Below, piece after piece: positions 38,361 through 46,956 of a DNA stretch of 64,000 nucleotides. Position 1 is the first letter of the stretch, and each line of letters starts with the position of its first letter. A program made the translations under genes and the position numbers. The notes under the pieces are model-generated. The model saw only the letters and a list, made by a program, of their open reading frames with translations, searched no databases and had not been told where the DNA came from. Source of the stretch: Thioalkalivibrio paradoxus (lineage in GTDB: Bacteria; Pseudomonadota; Gammaproteobacteria; Ectothiorhodospirales; Ectothiorhodospiraceae); the NCBI GenBank assembly GCA_011390565.1, contig JAABSC010000003.1, positions 124,001 through 188,000 on the forward strand, read 5' to 3'.

Positions 38361-39263
38361 TCACCCCCCAGCCGCGTGCTTCAGGGCCTGCTCGACCGCA
38401 GCCGGCGACCGACGCAGCTGCATGAAGCTGTTGTCCCCCATCATGCTCAGATCGGGGAAATGCAGGGCCATCCGGAAACGCATGTGCAGCGCTTCGACCT
38501 CGCCCCCGCGGACGAGGATCTCGTAAGGGAAATAGGCCGTGTGGCGGGGATCCCGGACGTCCACCGTGGTCAGCTTGTACGCATCCGACGCGTCCCGATC
38601 CGCCCCCGCATCCTCACGGATCGAGACGCCAATCAGCGTCGCATCCTGCCCCGGAATCTCCACCCGGTAGATCTCGCGAACACCGCCCTTGCCCGCTTCG
38701 AGATTGGCGTCCAGCGCCGCCAGGGCCGCCCGCCGATCCGGGTGGCTGGCCAACCGGTACGGGTCAGCGAAACGCTCCATGCCGAAGGCGTAGCGGTAGC
38801 GCGCCAGCGTCGAGGGTGTCAGACCTTCGGCGCCGAACGTGCTCGACGCCCCCAAACGCGCGGCGAGCAGGTTTGCGGCAGCCGCAAGCGAGGTTTCGAT
38901 CTGATAGGCGTGTCGGAAATACTCGAGGTTCAGATAACTGACCTGGACGTTGCCATCCACCCGCGTGACCGCCACCCGCAACGGGGCGATGTAGGCCCCG
39001 CGCGGCGCACTGGCCGCGGCTGCGAGCAGTGCGTCGGAGGTCGCGATCACCACCCGCGCGGCATCGGTCACCGGGTATTCGCCGAGAATCCGGTAGTCCG
39101 CGCCCTGGAGCTTTTCACGCACGGACTCGACTTCCGCGGAAACGTCGGCCCCCGCCTTGCTGTACGCGAGCACAAAGGGTTTCAGGGTTTCGGCCTGGAC
39201 CAGGCTGGCACACACGAACAGTGCCAGCGCCACGAGGCCGCGGGTCAGGACTGAGCTGGGCAT
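38361..39263 (-). CDS. Secreted DUF302-like protein
   Basis: 300 residues with a signal peptide (MPSSVLTRGLVALALFVCASLVQA at the ATG at 39263). The mature protein has paired alpha/beta segments: SAEVESVREKLQGADYRILGEYPVTDAARVVIA, then ...YIAPLRVAVTRVDGNVQVSYLN. These resemble the DUF302 fold, a domain of unknown role found in periplasmic proteins of sulfur and metal bacteria. The second half (YRVEIPGQDATLIGVSIRED) matches nothing I know. Cysteine-free after the signal. Alone on the minus strand, divergent from the TonB receptor. Confidence 0.5.
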   Translation of the reverse strand: MPSSVLTRGLVALALFVCASLVQAETLKPFVLAYSKAGADVSAEVESVREKLQGADYRILGEYPVTDAARVVIATSDALLAAAASAPRGAYIAPLRVAVTRVDGNVQVSYLNLEYFRHAYQIETSLAAAANLLAARLGASSTFGAEGLTPSTLARYRYAFGMERFADPYRLASHPDRRAALAALDANLEAGKGGVREIYRVEIPGQDATLIGVSIREDAGADRDASDAYKLTTVDVRDPRHTAYFPYEILVRGGEVEALHMRFRMALHFPDLSMMGDNSFMQLRRSPAAVEQALKHAAGG

Positions 39264-39737
39264 GGGACTCTCCAATCGATACGGGGTCGAGAAGGCTACG
39301 GGCCGCGCGCAGACCGGCTCGGCCTGCCTGGAACCCGGCAACACAGCCGATGCGTGCGCGACGCACTCACACCCCGGGAACGTCAAACTGCACCCCGCTC
39401 TGCTCGGCGCTTCCGGACTGCAGGGATCTTCGTCGCGAATCTATGCCCTTTTGCCGTCCGCGTCAAAACGCCTGCAGGGGGAAACGCCACGCCGGCGAAC
39501 CCGGCGTAGCCGGCCGAAAAGTGTCGATCGGAGGCAAAGTGGGCGACCCGTTACGGTCACTCGCGATGGTTTCGGCATTCCGATATATTCGCGAACGCTG
39601 GTTGGCACAGCACACGCTGGCCAACCGTTGCAGATGCAGGATCGTCCGCGCGGATCGCACGCCCTCCCCTGGAACTCCAGCAGAGAGCGCCTGGTTCGCG
39701 GTTCTCTGAAAGGTCTTCAAAGATAGGGAGTCTCCAC
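39264..39737. other. Long divergent intergenic region
   Basis: 474 bases between the DUF302-like gene (-) and the TonB-dependent receptor gene (+), likely carrying both promoters. An inverted repeat GGTTGGC-N13-GCCAACC lies around 39601-39627. I see no cobalamin, TPP or Fur-box consensus by eye. The short open frames in it look like shadows. Confidence 0.45.
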
Positions 39738-41852
39738 ATGCGCAAGTCCACGACCGTCTTCGTCAGCCTGGCCTCGGCGGTAGCCGCCGCATCGGTGCAT
39801 GCCGACACCCCGACCGTCGTGCTCGACCCGGTCACCGTGACCGCCAAGGGGTATGAAGCGCTCATCGCGGACACCGCGCGATCGATCAACGTGATTGAAG
39901 CGCAGGAGATCCGTCGGACGGAAGCCCGGACCTTGGGCGACCTGCTCCGTGGGGAGCCCGGCATCAGCCTTGCGGTGGACGGCTCCACCGGCCTCGATCC
40001 GATCATCCGCGGCCTGAAGCGCGACCAGGTGCTCGTGCTGATCGACGGCGTACGCATCAATGCCCTGCAGCCCCCCGCGCGCGGGTCGCTGTCGACCTAC
40101 GTGAATGTCGATCTGATCGAACGCATCGAAGTGATCCGCGGACCCAATTCGGTCCTCTACGGCGCCGGCGCGATGGGCGGCGTGATCAACATCATCACCC
40201 GCGGCGGGAGCTTCACCGAGGAGCCTTCCGTCAGTGGCTGGACCCGCCTTGGCTTGACCTCGGTGGATGACGGCGTTCGCGGCAGCGCAGGAGTCTCCCT
40301 GTCCAATGAACGCCACCTGCTGGATCTGTCAGGTGCGTTTCTCGATACCGATGATTACAAGACCGGAGCCGGCTTCCGGCTGGACGACAGCGGCACCGAG
40401 CAGGCCTCGGGGAATCTCCGGTACCGGGTCCGGGTGGCCCCCGGACACGAACTGCAATTCCGGGCCCAGCGCGACCGCCGCGAGGACGTCTGGCACCTGG
40501 CCTCGCGCCGCTACCTGGAACAGCCGATCACGCCACCCCCGGGCACCGGCCTGCATCAGCCGGACGGGCTCAACACCCATTACGGACCCTACCAGCAGCG
40601 GGACCTGCTGGAAGGTCTGTACGAAGGCGAGCTCGGTGGTCCCTGGGATGTACGGATGAGCGCATCGATCTACCAGCAGAACCTCGAGCGCGGCAACTAC
40701 GACTGGAACCGAGAGCGCGCGCAGAACTACCGCACCTCGGACACCGATTTCGATACCGAGGGCGGGCGCGTGCAGGTCGAATTTTCGCCGCACCCCCAGC
40801 ACGTGGTACTCGCCGGTGTCGATACCTGGCGGCTGGAAGCATCCCCGGTGTCCTTCGTGGGTTTCGCGCCCGGTTTCCAGCCCAACTTCCGGCTGCCCCT
40901 GATCGAGAACGGCCGCCTCGAATCCACCGGCGTCTTCCTCCAGGACGACATCTACCTGGACGACTTCACGGTCACGCTGGGCGCGCGCTACGACGAGGTC
41001 ACGGGCAACGCGGACCGCGCGCTGGGCGTTCCGCCTCCGCTCGAGAAAACCGACTACAACCTTTCGTGGTCGGCAGGGGTGACCTGGGACCTGAACTCGT
41101 CGGTGCAGCCTTATGCCAGCCTGTCCGAGGGCTACCGGTCCGCGAGCATGCTGGAGCGTTTCCTGACCTATCCCTACAGCGACGGCTTCACCTGGATCAG
41201 CAATCCACAGCTCGACCCCGAGCGCAACCGTACCCTCGAACTCGGAGCACGCGGGGCACTTGGCGAAGCCACCACCTACGCAGTGGCGGTTTATCAGAGC
41301 GAGATCCGCGACTACATCGGCGGGCAGGTCATTGCCCCGAACGTGAAACGCACCGTGAACCTCGAAAAGGCGCGCATCCGAGGTGTCGAGTTCACGCTCG
41401 ACCATGATCTGGGCAACGGACGGGCGGCATATGCACAGGGCACCTGGCTTCAGGGCGAAAACCTCGATCCCGCGTTCGACGAGCCTCTCTACCAGATGCC
41501 CGCGCCGGAAGTCTCGATCGGCCTGGAGCAGATCCGCTCGCGCGGGTGGCAGTGGGCCGGACAGGTGCGCCTGGTATCCAAGCAGGACCGGACGGCCGAT
41601 ATCTTCAGCGGGGGTACCGAACGCGAGACATCCGGATTCACCACAGCGGACGTCTCCGTCGGCTACCGGTTCGGCCCGTCCGCGGGATTCCGGGAACACG
41701 AGTTGACCCTGAGCGTGACCAACGTGTTCGACAAGGCCTTCCGTGAACACGTGAACGAAATGACCGCGGACCGCATCGATCCGGCAAATGGGGTGCAGGA
41801 CCTTCTTTCGCCCGGACGCAGCATCGGACTCAGCTGGTACGCGGAGTTCTGA
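39738..41852 (+). CDS. TonB-dependent outer-membrane receptor
   Basis: 704 residues. Signal peptide MRKSTTVFVSLASAVAAASVHA. TonB box-like VVLDPVTVTAKG, then the plug domain: RTLGDLLRGEPGISLAV, DPIIRGLKRDQVLVLIDGVRIN, VDLIERIEVIRGPNSVLYG and AMGGVINIITRGG. The 22-strand barrel ends with the expected aromatic C-terminus ...GLSWYAEF. Length fits. Substrate (siderophore, haem, vitamin, metal complex) cannot be told. It is convergent with the sHdr operon and separated from it by a terminator. Confidence 0.93.
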   Translation: MRKSTTVFVSLASAVAAASVHADTPTVVLDPVTVTAKGYEALIADTARSINVIEAQEIRRTEARTLGDLLRGEPGISLAVDGSTGLDPIIRGLKRDQVLVLIDGVRINALQPPARGSLSTYVNVDLIERIEVIRGPNSVLYGAGAMGGVINIITRGGSFTEEPSVSGWTRLGLTSVDDGVRGSAGVSLSNERHLLDLSGAFLDTDDYKTGAGFRLDDSGTEQASGNLRYRVRVAPGHELQFRAQRDRREDVWHLASRRYLEQPITPPPGTGLHQPDGLNTHYGPYQQRDLLEGLYEGELGGPWDVRMSASIYQQNLERGNYDWNRERAQNYRTSDTDFDTEGGRVQVEFSPHPQHVVLAGVDTWRLEASPVSFVGFAPGFQPNFRLPLIENGRLESTGVFLQDDIYLDDFTVTLGARYDEVTGNADRALGVPPPLEKTDYNLSWSAGVTWDLNSSVQPYASLSEGYRSASMLERFLTYPYSDGFTWISNPQLDPERNRTLELGARGALGEATTYAVAVYQSEIRDYIGGQVIAPNVKRTVNLEKARIRGVEFTLDHDLGNGRAAYAQGTWLQGENLDPAFDEPLYQMPAPEVSIGLEQIRSRGWQWAGQVRLVSKQDRTADIFSGGTERETSGFTTADVSVGYRFGPSAGFREHELTLSVTNVFDKAFREHVNEMTADRIDPANGVQDLLSPGRSIGLSWYAEF

Positions 41853-41870
41853 AGGGCCGGGTGGATCGCG

Positions 41871-41909
41871 GAAAAAAAGGGGCTGCCGGCGGTTGAGCGC
41901 GGCAGCCCC
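41871..41909 (-). terminator. Intrinsic terminator of the sHdr-LbpA operon
   Basis: Read on the minus strand, a 9-bp stem GGGGCTGCC / GGCAGCCCC (41901-41909 and 41879-41887) with a 13-base loop is followed by seven Ts (41872-41878). It lies 35 bases after the lbpA1 stop. On the plus strand the tail is TTCTGTATT, so it may also stop the receptor transcript, more weakly. Confidence 0.85.
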
Positions 41910-41943
41910 TTCTGTATTCGTCTTTCGTGGAACCGTGTGCCGG

Positions 41944-42381
41944 TCAGCAGCCGCCGAAACCGTCCGCGTCCATCTTGGACTCGAAAGCCGCCAGAGCGTC
42001 GCCGCCCGTCTTCAGGTCAGCGGACTCACCGTCCCAGTCATCCGGCTTGATCCGGACGAGCCAGCCTTCACCGTAAGGATCCTCGTTGATCAGACCCGGC
42101 TTCGCGGTCACGGCATCGTTGGTTGCAACGACTTCGCCACCGACCGGAGTCTTCGCCGGACCCACCCACTTGCCGGATTCGACCGTGGCGCAGGACTTGT
42201 CCTGCTTGACACTCTTTCCGACCTTCTTGGGCGTGTAGGAAACAATCTGCCCGGCCAGCGAGCAGGCGTAGGAGGTGAGCCCAACGGTGGCGGTACCATC
42301 CGCCTCCTTACGCACCCATACGTTGCTTTCAATGTTGTAAAGCAGGTCTTCAGGAATGTCACAACCCCGAACTGCGCCCAT
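41944..42381 (-). CDS. lbpA1: GcvH-like lipoate-binding protein of sulfur oxidation (LbpA)
   Basis: 145 residues. A lipoyl-domain protein related to glycine cleavage H protein. The lipoyl attachment lysine is in SCATVESGKWVGPAKT. The core includes NVWVRKEADGTATVGLTSYACSLAGQIVSYTPKKVGKSV. No glycine cleavage genes are nearby; instead it ends the sHdr operon, the setting of LbpA, the lipoate-bound partner needed for sulfur oxidation by sHdr. Last gene of the operon, 31 bases after dsrE. Cysteines at the N-terminus (MGAVRGCDIPED) and the extreme C-terminus (GFGGC) could interact with thiols. Confidence 0.92.
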   Translation of the reverse strand: MGAVRGCDIPEDLLYNIESNVWVRKEADGTATVGLTSYACSLAGQIVSYTPKKVGKSVKQDKSCATVESGKWVGPAKTPVGGEVVATNDAVTAKPGLINEDPYGEGWLVRIKPDDWDGESADLKTGGDALAAFESKMDADGFGGC

Positions 42382-42411
42382 TTTGTCCTCCAGAGGAAAA
42401 ACTACGGAAAA

Positions 42412-42810
42412 TCAGAAAGTCAGTGTCTTGTCACTGCGTAACACGAGATCTGCGAGCTCACTGGCCCGATTCACTTCATCGACCTCGGGAATGAGATCGG
42501 TGGAGGCCTCAATTTTATACCCCGGCAGGGCGGGGTGGCAAACGTGGAGCCGCACACCGGCGCGCTTGGCATCGCGAATGAAATCAATAATCAACTTGCC
42601 TCCGGCCATTGCCACCATGTCCTCGGCAACCCCGTTCTGCATCAGGCGCACGCCCTCCATCGTGAAAAAAATGTGCACATCGACATCCATCGATGCCATG
42701 ACGGCACCGAGATAAAATGGCGTGGCACAACGATGGGGCTCGGAAGGACCCGAGGTCATCACGATGACGACCGTCTGTTCTTCATTATCCAGATAATGTT
42801 CGGGATTCAT
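42412..42810 (-). CDS. DsrE-family sulfur-transfer protein
   Basis: 132 residues from ATG at 42810, with GAGG upstream. The DsrE/F fold is seen in TVVIVMTSGPSEPHRCATPFYLGAVMASMDVDVHIFFTMEGV and the probable active cysteine in RLHVCHPALPGYK, with GGKLIIDFIRDAKRAGV before it. Soluble DsrE3-type proteins carry persulfide sulfur between TusA and downstream oxidising enzymes. It sits between the two lbpA genes in the sHdr operon (gap 11 bases from lbpA2). The exact DsrE3 subgroup is not assigned here. Confidence 0.9.
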   Translation of the reverse strand: MNPEHYLDNEEQTVVIVMTSGPSEPHRCATPFYLGAVMASMDVDVHIFFTMEGVRLMQNGVAEDMVAMAGGKLIIDFIRDAKRAGVRLHVCHPALPGYKIEASTDLIPEVDEVNRASELADLVLRSDKTLTF

Positions 42811-42821
42811 GACCACCTCGT

Positions 42822-43268
42822 TCAGCGTGTTCGACGCTGACAATGGATATCCTCGTCCCGCGCGCGCTGGCAGTAGCCCTCTTCGGCCTCGTCCCCGGTC
42901 AGAAAGCCGCTCAGCGCGGTTTCCGTGCCGTCCGCGGGCTCGACCCGGGCAATCCAGGCGTTGTAGGGATCGGAATTCAGCAGCAGCGGATTGTCGAGCA
43001 CCTCGGCATTGCCCTCGACGATGGTGCAATCGATGAAGTTGGGGATCGGCCCCGCCCACTTTCCGCTCTCGATCGTGGCCACAGGCTTGCCGGGAGGGCG
43101 TCGTGTACCGGGTCGGCGCACGCGCACGTGGATGATCTTGCCCGCGATGGTCTGCGAGATGTCGGTCATGCCCACCGTCAGGGTGTCATCGTCTTCCCGA
43201 CGGACCCAGATCTGGAATTCGGCATCGTAGAACAACTCGGAATGAAACTCGCAGCCGTTGCAATCCAT
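42822..43268 (-). CDS. lbpA2: Second GcvH-like lipoate-binding protein (LbpA)
   Basis: 148 residues from ATG at 43268, with the strong site AGGAGG upstream. The lipoyl motif is PVATIESGKWAGPIPNF. The N-terminus MDCNGCEFHSELF carries a CxxC pair. The C-terminal 35 residues (GDEAEEGYCQRARDEDIHC...) extend beyond the lipoyl domain and hold two more cysteines. It differs clearly from LbpA1 in sequence, so the operon carries two distinct lipoyl proteins that could serve different partners or substrates. Located between hdrB2 and dsrE. Confidence 0.9.
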   Translation of the reverse strand: MDCNGCEFHSELFYDAEFQIWVRREDDDTLTVGMTDISQTIAGKIIHVRVRRPGTRRPPGKPVATIESGKWAGPIPNFIDCTIVEGNAEVLDNPLLLNSDPYNAWIARVEPADGTETALSGFLTGDEAEEGYCQRARDEDIHCQRRTR

Positions 43269-43414
43269 TGGGTGCCTCCTGCAACACGTCCTGTCCGGCA
43301 CGCCGGACAGGCTGCACGGCGGATGACGCTGCGCCCGTCCGCCCTATGTAGACGCTACCGCCCCGCGGGGCGGAACAGGCCGACGGCCATACTCCGCCCC
43401 GCGCGGTCCGTCGC

Positions 43415-44326
43415 TCAGATGATACCCTTCTCTTTCAGCAGGCCGATCGAGTCACTCACGTTTTCGTGAATGCCCAGCTTGCGCGGGGAAAGGCCCATGG
43501 CGAGGCCCAGAAGCTGCGTGAAGTACAGCACCTTCACACCCGTCTTGATGCCGAACTCGGTCTCCGCACGCACCTGATGCATCTCGAGACCCGAGTGGCA
43601 GGTAGGACACTCGGTGGCGATCACTTCGGCCCCGGAGTCCTCGGCGGCCTGCAGCAGGTTCAGCACCAGCTGCGTCGACGTGTCGGAATCCGACAGGGTG
43701 TGGGCGCCCCCGCAGCACGAGGTCTTCAGCGGGTAGTCGACGTTGACCGCCCCGGCCGCGGCCAGCAGATCGTCCATGAAATGCGGCTTGTAGCTCGACT
43801 CGGAACCGGGCCCCTGGTCCTTCTCGGGAAAGATCTGGCGCGGCCGCGTGTACATGCATCCGTAGTAATTGGCGATCTTGATGCCGTTCAGGCTCTTGGT
43901 CATCCGCTCCTTGATGCCCTCGGGACCCAGTTCCTCCATCAGCCACTCGAGCAGGTGCAGCGTGCGCACGTCGCCGTTGTACACGGGGTCCTCGGCCTTG
44001 CGTGCGAGATCCTGCACGGTCGCCATCGCCTGCTCGGAGGTCGCCGTTTCGAACTCCGCCTTCTTCAGGTTGTGGTAGCAGCCGTTGCAGGGCGCCATCA
44101 CCGTGTCCATACCCATCTGCTCGGAGGCAATCGCCAGATTTCGAGCGGAGAGATACGTCTGCAGCATCGGGTGAACGTTCTTGACCTCCATCGCGCCACA
44201 GCAGTTGTAGTCGCGCAGATTCTCCATCTCCAGGCCGAGGGATTTCACCAGCTGCCGGGTGGAACGGTCGTAGGGCCCGCCGGAACCTTCCAGCGCGCAA
44301 CCCGGGTAGTAGGCAACCTTAGCCAT
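43415..44326 (-). CDS. hdrB2: sHdr subunit B2 (CCG-domain, heterodisulfide-reductase-like)
   Basis: 303 residues with two CCG domains that bind a non-cubane or noncanonical iron-sulfur cluster: YNCCGAMEV in domain one, and TSCCGGAHTLSD plus ATECPTCHSGLEMH in domain two. CNGCYHNLKKAEF lies between. The start overlaps hdrC2 by eight bases. It forms with HdrC2 one catalytic pair of the sHdr complex that oxidises protein- or thiol-bound sulfane sulfur to sulfite in the cytoplasm. Gap to lbpA2 is 146 bases. Confidence 0.95.
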   Translation of the reverse strand: MAKVAYYPGCALEGSGGPYDRSTRQLVKSLGLEMENLRDYNCCGAMEVKNVHPMLQTYLSARNLAIASEQMGMDTVMAPCNGCYHNLKKAEFETATSEQAMATVQDLARKAEDPVYNGDVRTLHLLEWLMEELGPEGIKERMTKSLNGIKIANYYGCMYTRPRQIFPEKDQGPGSESSYKPHFMDDLLAAAGAVNVDYPLKTSCCGGAHTLSDSDTSTQLVLNLLQAAEDSGAEVIATECPTCHSGLEMHQVRAETEFGIKTGVKVLYFTQLLGLAMGLSPRKLGIHENVSDSIGLLKEKGII

Positions 44327-45035
44327 GTGCGGCCTCCTTCTGTTCGCGGACGTAGGCCTGGAGCACTTCGCCGGTCTTGCCCCAGCTCTTGGTCTTCGGC
44401 GTGAAGATCACGTTCATGCCCATGCGGAAGCCGTGCGCGATCGGCAGGCCTTTCATCATCCGCTTGGTGAATTCGACCAGCCAGCCCTGGATCAGCGGCT
44501 GCCCGGACTTCTTGAAGAAGTTCTTCATCACCTTGGAGTCTTCGATCCGCCCGTAGTGGTAGATCTGCTCGGCGAACTCCTCGTCGAAAATCGTCGAAGG
44601 CGACTTCTCGGTGATGCCCTCCTCTTCCATCCAGTGCGCAAGCGCCTTCATCACACCCTCGGGCTTCACGTCCTTGGGACAGATGTTGGTGCACTTGTTA
44701 CAGGACACGCACTGCCAGATGATGTCCTTGTCCTTGATCAATTCATCGGTCAGACCGAGCCGCGTCAGGTAGATCCAGTAGCGCGGGTTGAACTGCACAT
44801 TCTGCGCGTACATCGTGCAGGAGTTGGTGCAGGAACCGCACTGCCAGCAACGGTGCACGTTCTCCGCACCGGAATAGGTCTGGATCTTCGCCTCGAAATC
44901 GTCGTCGTAGTCCTTGATCGTGCGCGGCGTGATCATCGTATTCCAGTGGCCCGAGACGTCCACCCCATCCACGACCAGCGAATCGTGTTGGAGCAGGCGT
45001 TCCGCTTCGATCAGTGATTTCTCGTGTATCGCCAT
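44319..45035 (-). CDS. hdrC2: sHdr subunit C2 (2x[4Fe-4S] ferredoxin-like)
   Basis: 238 residues. Two classic cluster motifs: CWQCGSCTNSCTMYAQN and CVSCNKCTNICPKDVKPEG. Around them are helical segments, as in the HdrC subunits that pass electrons between HdrA and HdrB. The extra length compared with methanogen HdrC is usual for the sHdr type. It overlaps hdrB2 by eight bases and lies 54 bases after the unknown subunit. Cytoplasmic or membrane-associated complex. Confidence 0.95.
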   Translation of the reverse strand: MAIHEKSLIEAERLLQHDSLVVDGVDVSGHWNTMITPRTIKDYDDDFEAKIQTYSGAENVHRCWQCGSCTNSCTMYAQNVQFNPRYWIYLTRLGLTDELIKDKDIIWQCVSCNKCTNICPKDVKPEGVMKALAHWMEEEGITEKSPSTIFDEEFAEQIYHYGRIEDSKVMKNFFKKSGQPLIQGWLVEFTKRMMKGLPIAHGFRMGMNVIFTPKTKSWGKTGEVLQAYVREQKEAAHG

Positions 45036-45089
45036 GAGCTCATTTCTCCAAGAGTCCGGTGCCCGGGACCCTGCAAGGGTTCGAACGTA

Positions 45090-45929
45090 TCAATGTATGG
45101 TCGCGTCGCGCACGCCTTTCAGGCGTCCGGTCGGGGAATCGATGCCGAGCATCTTCACCATCAGTTCCAACGGGTCCTGTTTGGCGCCGAACTGGGCGTC
45201 GATCAGGCCCATGCTCATCGACAGCGAGCGGGCGTAGTCCGAGTAGGCCTGGGCCCAGACCAGATCGGTCACAAACGCCAGATCCCGATAGAAGCCCTCT
45301 TCGGCGAGCGCCTCGTAGAACCACTGCCGTGCCCCTTCGATCGCTGCAAGACTGTCCCCGATCGGGATGCTCCGCAGGGCGTCGTTGCCACGGATGAATT
45401 CGCGCAATGCGCCGGTGGTGGTGCCGGTATCCCAGACCCAGCGGCAGCCCGGGGGAACCTGCTCGGGCTGGCTGAAGTGCAGGATCTCCGCCGCAAGATC
45501 CCAGAGCGCCCGACGCAGCTTCCGGTCCTCACCCGCCAGTGCCGCGAAGGCATGCAGCCGGTCATCCAGCGAAAGCCCGGACGTGAGCAGATCGCGCAGA
45601 CCCTCCAGCAGGGCTTCCTCGCGCTCGGGGAGCAGGGCCGCCAGCTTGCGGCGGACCGGGAATACCAGACCGCCCAGCGTTCGCAGGTCGGTGGCATCCA
45701 CAGCGGAGCCCTTGGCCGCGATGGCCGCGAACACCTCGTGCTTGCTGCGCAAGGCCTCGATGAAGGTTTCCAGCCCGTCGACACCACCAGCCTCGCTGAT
45801 GGCGGCGCGCAGCCCGGCCAGCTTCATCCCCAGGATCTCCTTGTCAAAGGTGACCTGGAGCGGCTCGGGCAGCAGCACCTGGCTGCTGCCCGGGGCCTCG
45901 GCTTCAGCTGGCTTTCTGAACCAGCGCAT
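45090..45929 (-). CDS. Conserved unknown protein of the sHdr operon (Hyp)
   Basis: 279 residues from ATG at 45929 (MRWFRKPAEAEAPGSSQVLLPEPLQ), which overlaps the end of hdrA by 26 bases. The protein is soluble and mostly helical: KLAGLRAAISEAGGVDGLETFIEAL, FPVRRKLAALLPEREEALLEGL, RLHAFAALAGEDRKLRRALWDLAAEILHF. No cluster-binding cysteines apart from one near GCRWVW. The gene order hdrA-hyp-hdrC2 is the established sHdr layout, in which this subunit has no assigned role. Its tight coupling implies it is a partner of the complex. Confidence 0.85.
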   Translation of the reverse strand: MRWFRKPAEAEAPGSSQVLLPEPLQVTFDKEILGMKLAGLRAAISEAGGVDGLETFIEALRSKHEVFAAIAAKGSAVDATDLRTLGGLVFPVRRKLAALLPEREEALLEGLRDLLTSGLSLDDRLHAFAALAGEDRKLRRALWDLAAEILHFSQPEQVPPGCRWVWDTGTTTGALREFIRGNDALRSIPIGDSLAAIEGARQWFYEALAEEGFYRDLAFVTDLVWAQAYSDYARSLSMSMGLIDAQFGAKQDPLELMVKMLGIDSPTGRLKGVRDATIH

Positions 45930-46956
45930 GCAGGTCACCGACGGCACGCCCGGCCGCCGCGGCGCCCTGGGCAATGGAGTCATCAATGGTCTCTGGACCG
46001 TAGGCCGCACCGCAGGAATACACGCCCTTGCGGGTGGTGCCACAGGTGTTGGTGTAATGCTCGGCACGCTCGATGAACCCGTGCTTTTCCAGGCCCACGC
46101 CGAACACCTGCGCGATCTCCGGATTCTCCATGTTCGGATCCATGCCGATCGCGTGGACCACAATGTCGAACGGAATCACGATGGGACGCTTGACCAGGGT
46201 GTCTTCGCCCTTGACCAGGAGGCGGCCGTCGCCGGAGGCCGTAACCTCGGCGATACGCGCCTTCACGAACTTGGTCTTGAACTCTTCCTGGGACTTCCAG
46301 TAGAACTTGTCTTCATAGAGCCCGTAGGTCCGGATGTCCATGTAATAGATGAACACGTCGGTCTCCGGGGAGAGTTCCTTGATCTCCATCGCGAGGTTCG
46401 CGGAGACGGTGCAACAGATCTTCGAGCACCACTCGCGGCCAATCTGGCGATCACGCGAACCGACGCAGAGCAGGATGCAGACACGCTCGGGCACACGGCC
46501 GTCGGACGGGCAGGCAATCTTGCCGGCGGCGACCATCTGTTCCATCTGGGTCGTGGTCAGCACGTCCTCGAACGTGCCGAAGCCCCACTCCGGCTTGTTG
46601 ATGGAGTCGAAGTGGGTGAAGCCGGTCGCCAGGACCGTCGCACCGGCGCTCACGGTTTCTCCATTACTGAGGGTGGCGGTGAAGTCGCCGGCCTCGCCCT
46701 CGAATTTCTCGACCTTGACACCCTTGTGGATGGTGACCCGGTCGTCGTCTTCCACACGGCTGACCATGCGCCCGATGGCGTCCTTGGCCCATTCGCCGGA
46801 GGGCACGAGCTTGGCATAACCGGAGAGGATCGGCGCGCCACCGAGCACGTCTTCCTTCTCCACGATCACCGCCTTGTAACCGGCGGCCGCGACATTGGCG
46901 GCCGCCGTAAGCCCGGACGGACCCGCGCCGACAATCAATACCGTATCCTGCGTCAT
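45904..46956 (-). CDS. hdrA: sHdr subunit A (FAD protein)
   Basis: 350 residues. The N-terminal FAD-binding motif is VLIVGAGPSGLTAAANVAAAG. A cluster-binding stretch LLCVGSRDRQIGREWCSKICC carries the cysteines expected in HdrA. The C-terminal end of the FAD domain is GVYSCGAAYGPETIDDSIAQGAAAA. Compact single-domain HdrA without the ferredoxin extensions of methanogens, as in the sulfur-oxidising sHdr type. It would take electrons from sulfur oxidation and pass them on. ATGA overlap with hdrB1 and 26-base overlap with the next gene. Confidence 0.96.
   Translation of the reverse strand: MTQDTVLIVGAGPSGLTAAANVAAAGYKAVIVEKEDVLGGAPILSGYAKLVPSGEWAKDAIGRMVSRVEDDDRVTIHKGVKVEKFEGEAGDFTATLSNGETVSAGATVLATGFTHFDSINKPEWGFGTFEDVLTTTQMEQMVAAGKIACPSDGRVPERVCILLCVGSRDRQIGREWCSKICCTVSANLAMEIKELSPETDVFIYYMDIRTYGLYEDKFYWKSQEEFKTKFVKARIAEVTASGDGRLLVKGEDTLVKRPIVIPFDIVVHAIGMDPNMENPEIAQVFGVGLEKHGFIERAEHYTNTCGTTRKGVYSCGAAYGPETIDDSIAQGAAAAGRAVGDLHALVQKAS

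Noticed and set aside
39264..39737. Possible riboswitch before the TonB-dependent receptor
   Set aside because: No cobalamin-box, TPP or other conserved core could be found by eye; only a 7-bp inverted repeat is present.
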